In this document: in pieces, positions 1-11,610 of the stretch
How the letters are laid out: each line of letters opens with the position of its first letter
Numbering within the stretch: the first letter of the stretch is position 1
Assembly: GCA_002748065.1 (NCBI GenBank)
Contig: PDRJ01000034.1
Coordinates: 1 to 57,814 of the forward strand
Length of the DNA: 57,814 nucleotides
Origin: Bacteroidota bacterium
GTDB taxonomy: Bacteria; Bacteroidota; Bacteroidia; Bacteroidales; BM520
Direction of reading: 5' to 3'
Translations under genes and position numbers: made by a program
The notes under the pieces: generated by a model
Databases searched by the model: none
Seen by the model: the letters and a program-made list of their open reading frames with translations, nothing else
Told to the model about the DNA's origin: nothing

Positions 1-99
1 ACAGATAAAAATGGAAAGGAGGTTAAAAGCGGCCTGTACTTTATTCGCCTGCAAGCCGGCAGGCAATTTATAACACGCTCGGTAGAAATAATGAAATAG
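1..99 (+). CDS. 3' end of a secreted protein with a T9SS type A sorting tail (partial)
   Basis: Frame 1 is open from the window edge to a TAG stop at 97-99, giving 32 residues. They include GKEVKSGLYFIRLQAG and end in VEIMK. A Gly-x-Tyr-x-x-x-Leu core followed by a short basic/hydrophobic end is the pattern of the C-terminal signal that sends proteins through the type IX secretion system of Bacteroidota. The passenger domain lies outside the window, so the function is unknown. A strong hairpin terminator follows 31 bases after the stop. Confidence 0.6.
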   Translation, partial: TDKNGKEVKSGLYFIRLQAGRQFITRSVEIMK

Positions 100-130
100 C
101 GTGTAGGGTATGCGGTTTTTATTTTTTTAA

Positions 131-167
131 AAAAACGGCCTCAAAGGTTCCCCCTGAGGCCGTTTTT
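131..167. terminator. Bidirectional intrinsic terminator between the T9SS protein and eno
   Basis: A perfect 13-bp inverted repeat (131-143 with 155-167, loop 144-154) has an A-run on its left flank and a T-run on its right. It can end transcription from both converging genes. Confidence 0.85.
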
Positions 168-234
168 CATATCATCTTCACAAAAAAAGAGTTCCTTTTC
201 CTGCGAGCATCGTAGCGCAAAATGGCGCCCTTCC

Positions 235-1593
<1,359 letters not shown>

Positions 1594-1688
1594 TTATCTA
1601 TCCTTTTCTTACAGGCGCTATTTCGTTACTGCAAGGAAACAGGCAGAGGCTTACAAACTTCTTTTTCTTGCAAGTGCTGTTTCGGGTG

Positions 1689-1716
1689 TAAAGATAAGAT
1701 GCTTTCAAGGAACAAA
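1689..1716 (-). promoter_or_regulatory. Probable eno promoter (Bacteroidota type)
   Basis: Read on the minus strand, TTTG (1713-1716) is followed after 16 bases by TATCTTTA (1689-1696), one base off the TAnnTTTG consensus, and then by ACACCC. Predicted transcription starts near 1682, leaving a leader of about 158 nt before eno. The leader contains a 7-base inverted repeat (1636-1642 with 1677-1683). Confidence 0.5.
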
Positions 1717-1760
1717 CGCCCATAAACCGAAAATATTTATGGATCTTTGGGATTGGAAGC

Positions 1761-1791
1761 AAAAAAAGCCGGGAGTGAACACACCCCGGCT
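1761..1791 (-). terminator. Intrinsic terminator ending the ribosomal protein operon
   Basis: On the minus strand AGCCGGG (1785-1791) pairs with CCCGGCT (1767-1773) and is followed by a run of seven T (1761-1767). It lies 25 bases past the rplQ stop. Confidence 0.8.
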
Positions 1792-1815
1792 GTTATCACC
1801 TATCCAATAGGATCT

Positions 1816-2361
1816 TTATTCGTTGGTTTCGGAGCTCTTTTCTGTCTCCTTATCATCCTCCACAGGCACTACGACCTCTTCTGCTTTCGCTGTTGCTTCC
1901 TTCACCGCAGGCTGTTCTGTTTTCGCAGCGGAAGAGCCGGAGCCACGACGGGAGCGACGAGTAGTCGTCTTCTTGGCCTTACCGGTTGTCTTGAGCAGCA
2001 ATTCGTTATAATCAACCAGCTCAATCATGGCCATCTCGGCACCATCGCCCAAACGGCGACCGGTTTTAATAATACGCGTATAGCCACCCGGGCGGTCTGC
2101 CACCTTCTGCGATATTTCGCGGAAAAGTTCCGTCACTGCATCCTTGTTTTGCAGATTACTAAATACCGTCCGTCTGTTATGGGTAGTATCCTCCTTTGCC
2201 TTGGTAATCAAAGGCTCCACATACTTACGCAACGCCTTTGCTTTGGCCACGGTGGTATTAATCCGCTTATGAATAATCAAAGAGGAGGCCATATTCGCAA
2301 GCATCGATTTACGGTGAGCGCTGGTTCGTCCCAAGTGATTAAATTTCTTTCCGTGTCTCAT
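1816..2361 (-). CDS. rplQ: 50S ribosomal protein L17 with a C-terminal tail
   Basis: Large-subunit protein at the end of the alpha operon. Residues 1 to about 120 are the L17 core: [18 protein letters not shown], then PLITKAKED and RPGGYTRI near residue 95. The remaining 60 residues are a low-complexity tail, first basic ([11 protein letters not shown]) then acidic ([14 protein letters not shown]), which makes the protein longer (181 aa) than the roughly 120-130 aa of most bacteria. Extended L17 is known in Bacteroidota. The stop is 5 bases from rpoA. Confidence 0.96.
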   Translation of the reverse strand: MRHGKKFNHLGRTSAHRKSMLANMASSLIIHKRINTTVAKAKALRKYVEPLITKAKEDTTHNRRTVFSNLQNKDAVTELFREISQKVADRPGGYTRIIKTGRRLGDGAEMAMIELVDYNELLLKTTGKAKKTTTRRSRRGSGSSAAKTEQPAVKEATAKAEEVVVPVEDDKETEKSSETNE

Positions 2362-2366
2362 TGTAT

Positions 2367-3359
2367 TTAATCGTTATCTAATTTATACTTTGCTACATTC
2401 ATCCCAAATTCCAGGCTCTTGGACTTCACAAGTTCCTCTAGTTCGGTAAGCGATTTCCGTCCGAAGTTCCTAAATTTAAGCAGGTCATTTTTATTATATT
2501 GAACAAGATCACCCAGTGTTTCCACGTCGGCAGCTTTAAGACAGTTCAGTGCACGAACGGAAAGATCAAGCTCAGTAAGTTTTGATTTTAAAAGTTGTCT
2601 GATATGAAGTGAGTTCTCATCAAACTCTTCGGCTACGGTTTTCTCATCGGTTTCAAGCATAATCTTCTCATCGGAGAAGAGCATGAAGTGTTGGATAAGA
2701 ATCTTCGAGGCCTCTTTCAGGGCATCCTTGGGATGGATAGAGCCGTCGGTGGCAACCTCCATCACCAGTTTTTCGTAGTCGGTTTTCTGTTCAACACGAT
2801 AATTCTCGATGTTGTAACGTACATTTTTTATGGGCGTATGAATGGAGTCCACAGCAATGGTACCGATAGGGGCTGAGGGGTTTTGGTTCTCCTCGGCCGG
2901 CACGTAGCCTCTTCCTTTATTGACGGTAAGTTCCACATACAGTTTAACGGAAGGCTCCATGTGACAAATCTCCAATTCAGGATTCAACACCTGGAAATTG
3001 TTAAGGAATTTGTTAATGTCTCCGGCTTTGAAGACCTCCTGATCGCCTATTACGATATTTACTTTTTCGGTAGTTTCGTTTTCGACCTGTCTTTTAAATC
3101 TCACCTGCTTCAGGTTAAGTACGATATCTGTCACATCCTCAATAACACCGGCGATGGATGAAAATTCATGGTCAACGCCATCAATCTTTACCGAGGTGAT
3201 GGCATAGCCTTCAAGGGATGATAACAGAATCCGACGCAGGGCATTACCGATGGTGATACCAAAGCCCGGTTCCAGGGGACGAAATTCAAAGGTTCCATTG
3301 AACTTGTCCGCTTCCAGCATAATGACCTTATCGGGTTTCTGAAATGCTAATATTGCCAT
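2367..3359 (-). CDS. rpoA: RNA polymerase alpha subunit
   Basis: Assembly platform of RNA polymerase. Residues 1-230 form the dimerising N-terminal domain ([20 protein letters not shown] near residue 27). Residues about 255-320 form the C-terminal DNA-binding domain, with the helix-hairpin-helix stretch [19 protein letters not shown] and the [12 protein letters not shown] helix. The 330-aa length is standard. It lies between rpsD and rplQ as in the usual alpha operon. Confidence 0.97.
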   Translation of the reverse strand: MAILAFQKPDKVIMLEADKFNGTFEFRPLEPGFGITIGNALRRILLSSLEGYAITSVKIDGVDHEFSSIAGVIEDVTDIVLNLKQVRFKRQVENETTEKVNIVIGDQEVFKAGDINKFLNNFQVLNPELEICHMEPSVKLYVELTVNKGRGYVPAEENQNPSAPIGTIAVDSIHTPIKNVRYNIENYRVEQKTDYEKLVMEVATDGSIHPKDALKEASKILIQHFMLFSDEKIMLETDEKTVAEEFDENSLHIRQLLKSKLTELDLSVRALNCLKAADVETLGDLVQYNKNDLLKFRNFGRKSLTELEELVKSKSLEFGMNVAKYKLDND

Positions 3360-3397
3360 GAGCGTTATATTAATTTTTATTCCTAAACAATTAAAGA

Positions 3398-4003
3398 TTA
3401 CTTAGAATACAATTCCACAATAAGTTGTTCATTGATATTCTCAGGAATTTCGTCTCTCATGGGGTAAGAGAGGAATTTCCCTGACAGTTGATCTTCTTCC
3501 CACTCCAACCAGCTGGGTTTGGAAGGGCTGGCCGCAAGCGAGTTTGTTATCACTTCCAGTGATTTTGATTTCTCACGCACTCCCACTACGTCACCGGGAC
3601 GCACGGAGTAGGAAGGAATGTTAACCACCTCACCATTCACCGTAATATGGCGGTGTGAGGTAAGCTGACGAGCTGCGGCGCGTGTTGGGGCGATTCCCAA
3701 ACGGTAGACCACATTATCCAGACGAGCTTCCAGAAGTTGAAGAAGGATCTCACCGGTGATTCCCCCTTTACGGGAGGCTCTCACGAAGAGGTTTCTAAAC
3801 TGACGCTCCAGAATACCATAGGTATATTTGGCTTTCTGTTTCTCCATCAACTGGATACCATACTCCGATTGTTTCTTTCTTCTCTTGGAATTGCCATGCT
3901 GTCCGGGAGGATAATTCTTCTTTTCAAAGTTCTTATCCGGGCCATAGATCGGCTCGCTGAATTTCCTTGCAATTTTTGTTTTTGGGCCGGTATATCTTGC
4001 CAT
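3398..4003 (-). CDS. rpsD: 30S ribosomal protein S4
   Basis: Primary 16S rRNA binder, 201 aa. The S4 RNA-binding domain covers about residues 90-155 ([33 protein letters not shown]). The N-terminus ([20 protein letters not shown]) has no Cys cluster, so this is the zinc-free form. In other bacteria S4 represses its own operon. Here it sits directly upstream of rpoA. Confidence 0.97.
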   Translation of the reverse strand: MARYTGPKTKIARKFSEPIYGPDKNFEKKNYPPGQHGNSKRRKKQSEYGIQLMEKQKAKYTYGILERQFRNLFVRASRKGGITGEILLQLLEARLDNVVYRLGIAPTRAAARQLTSHRHITVNGEVVNIPSYSVRPGDVVGVREKSKSLEVITNSLAASPSKPSWLEWEEDQLSGKFLSYPMRDEIPENINEQLIVELYSK

Positions 4004-4045
4004 GTTCTATAATTTTTATCCTATCTACAATCTGATACTTACCTA

Positions 4046-4438
4046 TTACACCCTTCTGTGCTTGGGAGGGCGACAACCGTTATGGGGCAACGGAGTAATA
4101 TCCATAATCTCCGTTACTTCGATACCACTTCCATGGATAGAGCGGATTGCCGATTCACGTCCGGCACCGGGGCCTTTCACGTAAACCTTCACCTTGCGCA
4201 GCCCCAGGTCGTAGGCAACCTTGGAACAATCCTCCGCAGCAAGCTGTGCTGCATAGGGGGTGTTTTTCTTCGAGCCTTTAAAGCCCATCTTACCAGCTGA
4301 TGACCAGGCAATCACCTGACCCTGAGAGTTGGTCAGTGAGATAATGATATTGTTGAAAGATGCCGTCACATAGGCGTGTCCGGAAGCTTCAACTTTAACG
4401 ACTCTTTTCCTGGTTGTTTTTGTCGATTTCTTAGCCAT
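4046..4438 (-). CDS. rpsK: 30S ribosomal protein S11
   Basis: Platform protein of the small subunit, 130 aa. It has a basic N-terminus ([18 protein letters not shown]), the core [21 protein letters not shown], and the invariant C-terminal end [17 protein letters not shown]. It lies between rpsM and rpsD as in most bacteria. Confidence 0.97.
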   Translation of the reverse strand: MAKKSTKTTRKRVVKVEASGHAYVTASFNNIIISLTNSQGQVIAWSSAGKMGFKGSKKNTPYAAQLAAEDCSKVAYDLGLRKVKVYVKGPGAGRESAIRSIHGSGIEVTEIMDITPLPHNGCRPPKHRRV

Positions 4439-4479
4439 ATTCTTACTTGTATCTTATCCTTTACGGGGAGTATTAACCA

Positions 4480-4860
4480 TTAACCTTTAGGTGCCTTCTT
4501 CTTGTTAGCAACCGTTTTCTTACGACCTTTACGAGTACGGGCATTATTCTTGGTACTCTGTCCTCGCAATGGGAGGCCGATACGATGACGAATACCGCGA
4601 TAGCATCCAATATCCATCATTCGCTTGATGTTCATCTGTATCTCAGAACGCAGTTCACCTTCTACAGTGTACTTATCACCGATCTCTTTACGAATCATTG
4701 TCTGCTCGTCATCGGTCCAGTCCTGAACTTTTTTCTGCGGATCCACACCCACGCCAACTAAAATGTCACGAGCGGTACTCCGTCCAATACCGTAGATGTA
4801 AGTTAATGAAACTTCACCTATTTTGTTTCTCGGTATGTCAATACCTGCAATCCTTGCCAT
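4480..4860 (-). CDS. rpsM: 30S ribosomal protein S13
   Basis: Head protein of the small subunit that contacts the P-site tRNA and 50S bridges, 126 aa. [13 protein letters not shown] starts the protein, [12 protein letters not shown] is the helix-two-turn-helix, and [20 protein letters not shown] is the C-terminal signature followed by a basic tail. Confidence 0.97.
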   Translation of the reverse strand: MARIAGIDIPRNKIGEVSLTYIYGIGRSTARDILVGVGVDPQKKVQDWTDDEQTMIRKEIGDKYTVEGELRSEIQMNIKRMMDIGCYRGIRHRIGLPLRGQSTKNNARTRKGRKKTVANKKKAPKG

Positions 4861-4904
4861 ATATTCCTATTCGTTATCTGATTAAGCAATTTGTTCTTTA
4901 CTTC

Positions 4905-5021
4905 CTACCCCTGGCGCTGTTTCAGCTTAGGGTTTTTCTTATTGATGATGTAAACACGTCCCTTTCTGCGAACGATTTTACAATCTTCCGAACGTTTCTT
5001 TACTGATGCTCTTACTTTCAT
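4905..5021 (-). CDS. rpmJ: 50S ribosomal protein L36 (zinc-free form)
   Basis: Small 38-aa gene between infA and rpsM, starting at ATG 5019-5021. The translation begins [20 protein letters not shown] and ends NPKLKQRQG, the L36 pattern. Of the four zinc ligands in the classical form (three Cys and one His) only one Cys remains (residue 14), so it should fold without zinc. Confidence 0.93.
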   Translation of the reverse strand: MKVRASVKKRSEDCKIVRRKGRVYIINKKNPKLKQRQG

Positions 5022-5052
5022 TACTATAGTTGTGTTTATTGAAACCTATGAC

Positions 5053-5271
5053 TTATTTATAGCGATATGTAATTCGTCCTTTCGTTAAATCGTAAGGGGA
5101 CATTTCAAGTTTGACACGGTCACCCGGAAGAATCTTGATGTAGTGCATCCGCATTTTACCGGAGATGTGGGCTGTAATTTGGTGCCCATTCTCCAGTTCC
5201 ACCCGGAACATGGCATTACCCAATGATTCTATCACGGTACCATCCTGTTCTATCGATGCTTGCTTAGCCAT
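5053..5271 (-). CDS. infA: Translation initiation factor IF-1
   Basis: 72-aa single S1/OB-fold protein that binds the ribosomal A site during initiation. Family markers are [40 protein letters not shown] and the end GRITYRYK. Its first 8 bases overlap the 3' end of map, implying translational coupling. Confidence 0.96.
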   Translation of the reverse strand: MAKQASIEQDGTVIESLGNAMFRVELENGHQITAHISGKMRMHYIKILPGDRVKLEMSPYDLTKGRITYRYK

Positions 5272-6052
5272 AAATATTATGCGTTTTAATTACCTCTTCT
5301 ATTTCTCTATAACTTGTTAATACGTCAGCTTTCTCTTTTCCTACTGCTATTTCCAATTCATAATGTGCCGAAGGTTTACCATCTGCCGTTTTTATGGTCC
5401 AGCCATCATCGAGTTGAGTGATGCTTCTGGTCCCCATGTTCACCATAGGTTCCACACAGATGGTCATCCCTTCTCTCAGTTTGGTGCCGGAGCCTCGTCG
5501 TCCGTAATTGGGAACCTCGGGCCTTTCATGCATATTGGTTCCGATGCCATGCCCCACCAATTCCCGAACCACTCCGTATCCAAACTGCTCCACATACGAC
5601 TGCACCGCGTAACCAATATCGCCGGTACGGTTTCCCGCTACGGCTTTCTCTACGCCAAGATACAACGACGCTTTGGTACGCTCCAAGAGAAGTTTTTTCT
5701 CCGCGTCGATCTCTCCTATGCCAAAGGTATAGGCAGAGTCTCCATAATACCCCTGGATGATCGTTCCGCAATCAATGGAGACGATATCCCCCTCTTTAAG
5801 TTCATAGTTATCCGGGATGCCATGCACCACGGTATCGTTCACCGAGATGCACAACGAACCGGGAAAGCCATGATACCCCTTAAAGCCGGGCAATGCCCCA
5901 TGGTCACGAATAAACGTTTCTGCCAGGGCGTCCAGGGTGATGGTTTTCACTCCGGGACGAAGATGTTTGGCTACTTCGGCTAATGTTTTACCAACAAGCA
6001 AAGAACACTTTCGCAATAGTTCAATTTCCGCGTCTGATTTCGCTCTAATCAT
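5264..6052 (-). CDS. map: Type I methionine aminopeptidase
   Basis: Removes the initiator Met from nascent proteins with a two-metal site. The five metal ligands can all be read: Asp in SIDCGT and [10 protein letters not shown], His in [18 protein letters not shown], Glu in [10 protein letters not shown] and Glu in HYELEIAV. The substrate His is in VVHGIPDN. The 262-aa length fits the short bacterial type. It sits between secY and infA, an arrangement common in spc operons. Confidence 0.97.
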   Translation of the reverse strand: MIRAKSDAEIELLRKCSLLVGKTLAEVAKHLRPGVKTITLDALAETFIRDHGALPGFKGYHGFPGSLCISVNDTVVHGIPDNYELKEGDIVSIDCGTIIQGYYGDSAYTFGIGEIDAEKKLLLERTKASLYLGVEKAVAGNRTGDIGYAVQSYVEQFGYGVVRELVGHGIGTNMHERPEVPNYGRRGSGTKLREGMTICVEPMVNMGTRSITQLDDGWTIKTADGKPSAHYELEIAVGKEKADVLTSYREIEEVIKTHNIYG

Positions 6053-6064
6053 AAAAACTACGGT

Positions 6065-7420
6065 TTACATGCCCATTGCGGAGGCACGTCCCTTAATACG
6101 ACCTGATTTGGTTAATCCATCATAATGACGCATCAACAGATGGCTTTCAATCTGCTGCAAGGTATCCAGCACAACGCCCACAAGGATCAACAGCGAGGTA
6201 CCGCCATAAAACTGGGCAAACTGTGTTGTGACACCGAACTGGCTTACGATAGCCGGCATAATCGCCACCAATCCCAGGAATACAGAGCCGGGGAAGGTGA
6301 TTCGCGACATGATCGTATCGATATACTCTGCGGTTCTACGTCCCGGCTTCACTCCGGGGATAAAACCACCGTTTTTCTTCATATCTTCTGCCATCTGGGT
6401 GGGATTCACCGTAATGGCTGTATAAAAGTAGGTAAAAGCAATGATCATCACAAAGAAGACCAGGTTATACCAAAATCCATTAATGTTGGAGAAGGTAGCT
6501 GCAAAGGCACTCATGGAGTCAGAACCAAATCCTGCAAAGGTAATGGGCAGAAACATGATGGCCTGGGCAAAGATGATAGGCATCACACCGGCAGCGTTAA
6601 TCTTCAATGGAATGTATTGGCGTACGCCACCATATTGACGGTTTCCTACGATGCGTTTGGCATACTGCACGGGGATACGGCGTGTGGCCTGAACCAAGGC
6701 AATGGAGAGCAAAATCACCACTACCAACACCACGATTTCCACCAGGAAGATCACCATTCCACCACCCTGCGACTCCATTCGGGAGATAAACTCTCCAAAG
6801 AGAGCAAAGGGCAGACGGGCAATAATACCAATCATGATAATCAAAGAGATTCCATTCCCCAGTCCCTTATCGGTAATCCTTTCACCGAGCCACATCACGA
6901 ACATGGTTCCTGAGATGAGGATGGTAATCGAGGAGATCCAGAACCAGGTAGATGGAGCGGTCACCGAGGGGTCAAAGGGAGCAACGGCTTCTGGCGGAAG
7001 CTGGTTCAACAGGTTCTTGATATAAGCCGGAGCCTGAAAACCGGTTACCACAATGGTGAGGTAACGGGTAATTTGGTTCATCTTACGTCTTCCACTCTCA
7101 CCCTCTTTCTGCATCTTTTGGAAGTAAGGTACCGCCATGGTCAACAGCTGGATCACGATGGAAGCGGAGATATAGGGCATGATACCCAATGCGAAAATAG
7201 AGGCATTGGAGAACGCCCCACCGGAGAACATATTGAGGAGTCCCAAGAGGCCGGAGCTTGCCTGGTTTTGCAAATTCACCAGTTGGTTCGGGTCGATCCC
7301 CGGAAGCACCACATACACCCCAAGGCGGTACAGCAAGATGATACCGATGGTGTAGAGGATTCGCTTGCGGAGTTCCTCAATTCGTAAAATATTTTGTATG
7401 GTTTGACTAAACTTGCTCAT
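6065..7420 (-). CDS. secY: Protein translocase channel SecY
   Basis: Pore subunit of the SecYEG translocon in the inner membrane. The 451 residues contain about ten hydrophobic segments. Recognisable pieces are the plug-helix region GLLGLLNMFSGGAFSNASIF, GITPYI-like GIMPYISASIVIQLL, and the cytoplasmic loop residues RRIPVQYAKR and KKNGGFIPGVKPGRRTAEYI. It is 5 bases downstream of rplO. The channel would export the many signal-peptide proteins in this window. Confidence 0.97.
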   Translation of the reverse strand: MSKFSQTIQNILRIEELRKRILYTIGIILLYRLGVYVVLPGIDPNQLVNLQNQASSGLLGLLNMFSGGAFSNASIFALGIMPYISASIVIQLLTMAVPYFQKMQKEGESGRRKMNQITRYLTIVVTGFQAPAYIKNLLNQLPPEAVAPFDPSVTAPSTWFWISSITILISGTMFVMWLGERITDKGLGNGISLIIMIGIIARLPFALFGEFISRMESQGGGMVIFLVEIVVLVVVILLSIALVQATRRIPVQYAKRIVGNRQYGGVRQYIPLKINAAGVMPIIFAQAIMFLPITFAGFGSDSMSAFAATFSNINGFWYNLVFFVMIIAFTYFYTAITVNPTQMAEDMKKNGGFIPGVKPGRRTAEYIDTIMSRITFPGSVFLGLVAIMPAIVSQFGVTTQFAQFYGGTSLLILVGVVLDTLQQIESHLLMRHYDGLTKSGRIKGRASAMGM

Positions 7421-7425
7421 ACGAA

Positions 7426-7872
7426 TCAGATTTTTGTTGCGGTACCCCCCGCAGATTCAATTGCTTTTATTGCCGAGGCACTGAAAGCGTGTGCTGTAAC
7501 GTCAAGTTTCGCTTTAAGTTCACCACGTCCCAAAATCTTCACCAAATCATTCTTAGAGACGAGGCCATACTGCCTAAGGGTCTCAAAATCGATGGCGTCA
7601 AGGTGATACTTCTCCACCAAATATTGGAGAGTGTCAAGGTTAATACTCTTATATTCTACCCGGTTAATATTCTTAAAGCCGAATTTAGGAACCCTACGGT
7701 ACAAGGGCATCTGTCCACCTTCAAAACCGATTTTACGACTATAGCCGGAGCGCGATTTAGCACCTTTATGGCCACGGGTGGAGGTACCACCACGGCCTGA
7801 ACCCTGGCCTCTTCCGACACGTTTACGGTTTCTCACAGAACCGTCAGCTGGTTTAAGATTACTCAGATCCAT
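7426..7872 (-). CDS. rplO: 50S ribosomal protein L15
   Basis: Late-assembly large-subunit protein, 148 aa. The N-terminal Gly/Arg-rich extension (KRVGRGQGSGRGGTSTRGHK) and GFEGGQMPLYRRVPKFGF are diagnostic. It lies between rpmD and secY as expected. Confidence 0.97.
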   Translation of the reverse strand: MDLSNLKPADGSVRNRKRVGRGQGSGRGGTSTRGHKGAKSRSGYSRKIGFEGGQMPLYRRVPKFGFKNINRVEYKSINLDTLQYLVEKYHLDAIDFETLRQYGLVSKNDLVKILGRGELKAKLDVTAHAFSASAIKAIESAGGTATKI

Positions 7873-7905
7873 ATTTCTATCTTATTATTTTCTTTAATAG
7901 TTGCG

Positions 7906-8085
7906 TTATACTTCTTCAACAGTCACCAGGTGACGCACTTTGTCAACCATACCCATTACCTGAGGAGATTGTTCATGCTCTACGGTTTGGTGCATTTTAT
8001 GCAGTCCCAAAGCCGCCATGGTCCGTTTTTGGCGTTCAGGGCGTCCGATAATGCTGCGCACCTGTGTAATTTTTATCTTTTTCAT
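7906..8085 (-). CDS. rpmD: 50S ribosomal protein L30
   Basis: 59 aa starting at ATG 8083-8085 (MKKIKITQVRS). An in-frame TTG two codons earlier is less likely because L30 proteins begin at this Met. The signature RPERQKRTMAALGLHKMHQT is present. It is encoded between rpsE and rplO. Confidence 0.94.
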   Translation of the reverse strand: MKKIKITQVRSIIGRPERQKRTMAALGLHKMHQTVEHEQSPQVMGMVDKVRHLVTVEEV

Positions 8086-8108
8086 TCTCAAGTTCTCTTT
8101 TGGGTTTA

Positions 8109-8627
8109 TTAACCATTAAATACCTGATCAAGACTGATACCGCGCAATTGTGCTACGGAATTAGGATCGCGCATTTTCAGCAATGCGTCGAAGGTTGCTT
8201 TTACCACCGAGTGAGGGTTGGAAGAGCCCTTTGACTTGGCGAGTACATCTTTGACGCCCACGCTCTCCAATACGGCACGCATGGCACCACCGGCGATCAC
8301 TCCCGTACCGGGGGCTGCGGGCTTCACCAGCACGCGCGCTCCGGAGTACTTCCCTTCCATGGCATGGGGAAGGGTACCGTGCAATACGGGAACCTCAATA
8401 AGATTCTTCTTTGCATCATCTACGCCCTTAGCGATGGCAGAGGTAACCTCTTTTGCCTTACCCAAGCCATAACCGACAACCCCATTTTCGTTACCCACAA
8501 CGACAATGGCGGAGAAACTGAAGGTCCGTCCCCCTTTGGTCACTTTCGTTACACGCTGAATGCTAACGAGCTTATCTTTAAGCTCGATCTCACTTGATTT
8601 TACTCTTTTGATATTTGCTTCTGACAT
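8109..8627 (-). CDS. rpsE: 30S ribosomal protein S5
   Basis: Small-subunit protein at the mRNA entry channel that affects decoding accuracy, 172 aa. The double-stranded-RNA-binding half holds [18 protein letters not shown] and [10 protein letters not shown]. The second domain holds [20 protein letters not shown] and the conserved [19 protein letters not shown]. Confidence 0.97.
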   Translation of the reverse strand: MSEANIKRVKSSEIELKDKLVSIQRVTKVTKGGRTFSFSAIVVVGNENGVVGYGLGKAKEVTSAIAKGVDDAKKNLIEVPVLHGTLPHAMEGKYSGARVLVKPAAPGTGVIAGGAMRAVLESVGVKDVLAKSKGSSNPHSVVKATFDALLKMRDPNSVAQLRGISLDQVFNG

Positions 8628-8633
8628 AGTGAT

Positions 8634-8990
8634 TTAGAATTTAAGTCCTCCTTCTCTGGCTGCATCGGCCAAAGCTTTTACTCTTCCGTGGTACAAATAG
8701 CCGTTACGATCAAAAACGACGGTTTCGATCCCTGCGCTTTTGGCAACTTCGGCAGCCTTTTTACCTACCAATACGGCCTTTTCTGTCTTTGAACCTTTTT
8801 GTTCCGCAATTTCAGGAAGCTTAGAGGATACACTCACCAGTGTATGCCCTTGAACATCATCAATAAGTTGCACGTAGATGTCCCTGTTACTTCTGAACAC
8901 GCTCATTCGTGGACGGTCGGCGGATCCGGAAACCACTTTTCTGATCCGTTTTTTTATCCGATACCTTCTGTACTGCTTTCTATTCTTCAT
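8634..8990 (-). CDS. rplR: 50S ribosomal protein L18
   Basis: 5S rRNA-binding protein, 118 aa, with start chosen at ATG 8988-8990 ([18 protein letters not shown]). The frame stays open to 9152, but that extension overlaps rplF and does not resemble L18. Diagnostic stretches are [20 protein letters not shown] and the end [20 protein letters not shown]. Confidence 0.95.
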   Translation of the reverse strand: MKNRKQYRRYRIKKRIRKVVSGSADRPRMSVFRSNRDIYVQLIDDVQGHTLVSVSSKLPEIAEQKGSKTEKAVLVGKKAAEVAKSAGIETVVFDRNGYLYHGRVKALADAAREGGLKF

Positions 8991-9057
8991 TGTTTTGCTC
9001 CATGTAAATGGCTGTTTTCCTTGCTTGCGCAGGACATTAACCATGTTAACAATGTGA

Positions 9058-9612
9058 TTACTTTTCAGCTGATTTACCCGCTTTTTTCCTAAGTTCTTCA
9101 CCCACAAACTTAATTCCTTTTCCTTTGTAAGGCTCAGGCTTACGCATGGCACGAATCTTCGCTGCCACCTGGCCCAGGAGTTGTTTGTCGTGTGACTTGA
9201 GGGTTAATACCGGGTTTTTACCTCTTTCCGAAACGGCCTCGGCGCTCACCTCGGCGGGTAATTCGAAAAAGATGTTATGTGAATATCCTAATGACATTTC
9301 AAGAACCTGTTTTTCTACGGTTACTTTATACCCCACCCCCACAAACTCTTGTTGGATGGTATAACCTTCCGAAACACCGGTTACCATGTTGCTTATTAGC
9401 GAACGATAGAGCCCGTGCATGGCACGTTCCTGCTTTTGATCGGAAGCGCGGCCCACATTGATTTGCCCCTCTTCGATCTTCACTTCAATTTTTGAATCCA
9501 CTTGCTGACTCAATTCGCCAAGTTTTCCTTTTACCGTCACCATATTGGTATCTGATACAGCTACTTCTACGCCTGCCGGTATTGCTATGGGTAATTTTCC
9601 TATTCGTGACAT
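9058..9612 (-). CDS. rplF: 50S ribosomal protein L6
   Basis: Large-subunit protein near the factor-binding site, 184 aa. It starts [15 protein letters not shown], has the two similar domains typical of L6 ([20 protein letters not shown] in the middle) and the C-terminal signature [13 protein letters not shown]. Confidence 0.97.
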   Translation of the reverse strand: MSRIGKLPIAIPAGVEVAVSDTNMVTVKGKLGELSQQVDSKIEVKIEEGQINVGRASDQKQERAMHGLYRSLISNMVTGVSEGYTIQQEFVGVGYKVTVEKQVLEMSLGYSHNIFFELPAEVSAEAVSERGKNPVLTLKSHDKQLLGQVAAKIRAMRKPEPYKGKGIKFVGEELRKKAGKSAEK

Positions 9613-9627
9613 TTTACTCTCTCCTTA

Positions 9628-10026
9628 TTAACTTACGTAGCACAATACTTCACCACCTATATGTTCTTTCCTCGCCTCTTTATCGGTCATCACGCCCCTG
9701 GATGTAGAGAGGATTGCAATGCCCAAGCCATTGAGAACGCGCGGCAACTCATCGGCTCCAACGTAGTGGCGCAAACCGGGTTTAGAGATACGTTTAAGTT
9801 CGGTAATGGCCGGAACTTTTGTGGCGGGATGATATTTCAGGGCGATCTTAATGACTGCCGGGAACTGCTCATCCTCAAACTTATAATTAAGAATATATCC
9901 TTTCTCATAGAGAATCTCTGTGATTCTCTTCTTGAGATTAGAAGAGGGTATCTCCACAACTCTGTGCTTAGCCATGATCCCGTTACGGATACGTGTCAAA
10001 TAATCTGATATTGGGTCTGTAACCAT
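9628..10026 (-). CDS. rpsH: 30S ribosomal protein S8
   Basis: Central-domain 16S rRNA binder, 132 aa. The N-terminus [18 protein letters not shown] and the C-terminal signature [19 protein letters not shown] identify it. In enterobacteria S8 is the feedback repressor of the spc operon; whether that holds here cannot be seen. Confidence 0.97.
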   Translation of the reverse strand: MVTDPISDYLTRIRNGIMAKHRVVEIPSSNLKKRITEILYEKGYILNYKFEDEQFPAVIKIALKYHPATKVPAITELKRISKPGLRHYVGADELPRVLNGLGIAILSTSRGVMTDKEARKEHIGGEVLCYVS

Positions 10027-10068
10027 TTCTTTCGTCTTTAATTATTAATCAATAATCACGTGCGCGTG

Positions 10069-10338
10069 TTACCAACTTGCTTTTTTCACACCGGGAATTA
10101 ATCCTGCCAGGGCCATCTCCCTAAAGTTAATCCGTGAAATGCCAAACTGACGCATATATCCTTTGGGGCGTCCCGTAAGTTGGCAACGGTTATGCAGGCG
10201 TACGGGAGAAGCATTTTTGGGAAGTTTCTGCAATGCTTCATAATCCCCTGCCGCTTTTAATGCAGCTCTTTTATCGGCATACTTTGCTACGAGTTTCTGG
10301 CGTTTAATCTCACGCGCCTTCATTGATTCTTTTGCCAT
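10069..10338 (-). CDS. rpsN: 30S ribosomal protein S14 (zinc-free form)
   Basis: 89 aa from ATG 10336-10338 ([16 protein letters not shown]). The upstream in-frame extension to 10398 lies inside rplE and is not part of the family. The signature [20 protein letters not shown] is present, but the paired Cys motifs of the short zinc-binding S14 are absent and the length fits the long zinc-free class. It starts one base after the rplE stop. Confidence 0.95.
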   Translation of the reverse strand: MAKESMKAREIKRQKLVAKYADKRAALKAAGDYEALQKLPKNASPVRLHNRCQLTGRPKGYMRQFGISRINFREMALAGLIPGVKKASW

Positions 10339-10339
10339 G

Positions 10340-10906
10340 TTATTGTGGGTTGTTATTTTGATTCTTAAATGGTAATCCAAATGCTTTAAGCAGTGCAAGA
10401 CACTCCTTATCGGTTTGTGCCGAAGTCACAAAGGTGATATCCATTCCGTTGATTTTGTTCACTTTATCAAGTACAATCTCGGGAAAGATAATCTGTTCGG
10501 TAACGCCAAGGGTATAGTTACCACGGCCATCAAAACCTTTATCGGAGATTCCACGGAAATCACGGATACGGGGGATGGAGATGGAGACAAGGCGGTCGAG
10601 GAACTCGTACATTCGTTCACCGCGCAAGGTCACACGTACTCCAACGGGCATTCCACGACGAAGTTTAAAGTTCGAGATATCCTTTTTTGACACGGTAGAG
10701 ACCGCTTTTTGACCGGCGATTGCGGTCATCTCTTCCACGCCATAGTCGATCAGTTTCTTATCGGTGATGGCATCACCGAGTCCTTGGTTCAAACAGATCT
10801 TTTGCAGTTTAGGTACCTGCATTACGCTCTTATATTGAAACTCCTCATTGAGAGCAGGAACAATTTCCTGGGCGTATTTTGTCTTTAGTCTAGGTGTATA
10901 TTCCAT
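10340..10906 (-). CDS. rplE: 50S ribosomal protein L5
   Basis: 5S rRNA-binding protein that contacts the P-site tRNA, 188 aa. Markers are [16 protein letters not shown], the loop [17 protein letters not shown] and [12 protein letters not shown]. Its first codon overlaps the rplX stop by one base. Confidence 0.97.
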   Translation of the reverse strand: MEYTPRLKTKYAQEIVPALNEEFQYKSVMQVPKLQKICLNQGLGDAITDKKLIDYGVEEMTAIAGQKAVSTVSKKDISNFKLRRGMPVGVRVTLRGERMYEFLDRLVSISIPRIRDFRGISDKGFDGRGNYTLGVTEQIIFPEIVLDKVNKINGMDITFVTSAQTDKECLALLKAFGLPFKNQNNNPQ

Positions 10907-11226
10907 TACTTAATTTCCTCCCCTGATTTTTTTGAGTAACGAACGAGACGGCCGTCTTTTCCCGGGCGTCTGCCGATACGGGTTGCATTCCCTGATCCAT
11001 CTACGACCATCAGGTTCGAGATATGGATCGGAGCCTCTTTCTTCACGATTCCGCCCTGCGGGTTATCGGCATTTGGGCGAGTATGTTTGCTGATCAGGTT
11101 CACCCCTTCAACGATAGCACGTTCCTTTTTTGTTTCGACCACAAGTACGCGTCCCTTTTGGCCTTTGGAATCGCCGGCTATCACCTTCACGGTATCCCCT
11201 TTTTTGATATGTAATTTCCCAGCCAT
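10906..11226 (-). CDS. rplX: 50S ribosomal protein L24
   Basis: Assembly-initiator protein of the large subunit, 106 aa. The KOW motif is near the N-terminus ([20 protein letters not shown]), followed by [13 protein letters not shown]. Confidence 0.96.
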   Translation of the reverse strand: MAGKLHIKKGDTVKVIAGDSKGQKGRVLVVETKKERAIVEGVNLISKHTRPNADNPQGGIVKKEAPIHISNLMVVDGSGNATRIGRRPGKDGRLVRYSKKSGEEIK

Positions 11227-11239
11227 AATATTTCTTAAA

Positions 11240-11608
11240 TTAAAGCACTTCCGGTGCTAATGAAACAATCTTCATAAAATCATTCTCCCTCAGTTCCCTG
11301 GCCACAGGGCCGAAGATACGTGTACCCATCATCTCACCGGCAGCGTTCAACAGCACGCAGGCGTTATCGTCAAAGCGGATGTAGGAACCGTCGGCGCGGC
11401 GGATCTCTTTTTTTGTCCTTACCACAACGGCCTTCACTACGGCACCTTTTTTGGTGTTACCGGAGGGGAGGGCGCTTTTTACCGTTACCACGATGGTATC
11501 ACCCACCGAAGCATAGCGCTTTTTTGTTCCGCCAAGGACTCTGATACATTGTGCTTCTTTAGCACCACTGTTATCAGCAACAATTAATCTGGACTCTTGC
11601 TGTATCAT
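11240..11608 (-). CDS. rplN: 50S ribosomal protein L14
   Basis: Intersubunit-bridge protein and first gene of the spc part of the cluster, 122 aa. [20 protein letters not shown] and [19 protein letters not shown] are nearly invariant sequences of L14. The signature [18 protein letters not shown] is also present. Confidence 0.97.
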   Translation of the reverse strand: MIQQESRLIVADNSGAKEAQCIRVLGGTKKRYASVGDTIVVTVKSALPSGNTKKGAVVKAVVVRTKKEIRRADGSYIRFDDNACVLLNAAGEMMGTRIFGPVARELRENDFMKIVSLAPEVL

Positions 11609-11610
11609 AA

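Noticed and set aside
8991..9152. 54-residue upstream extension of L18
   Set aside because: It overlaps rplF and does not match L18; the Met at 8990 gives a normal L18.
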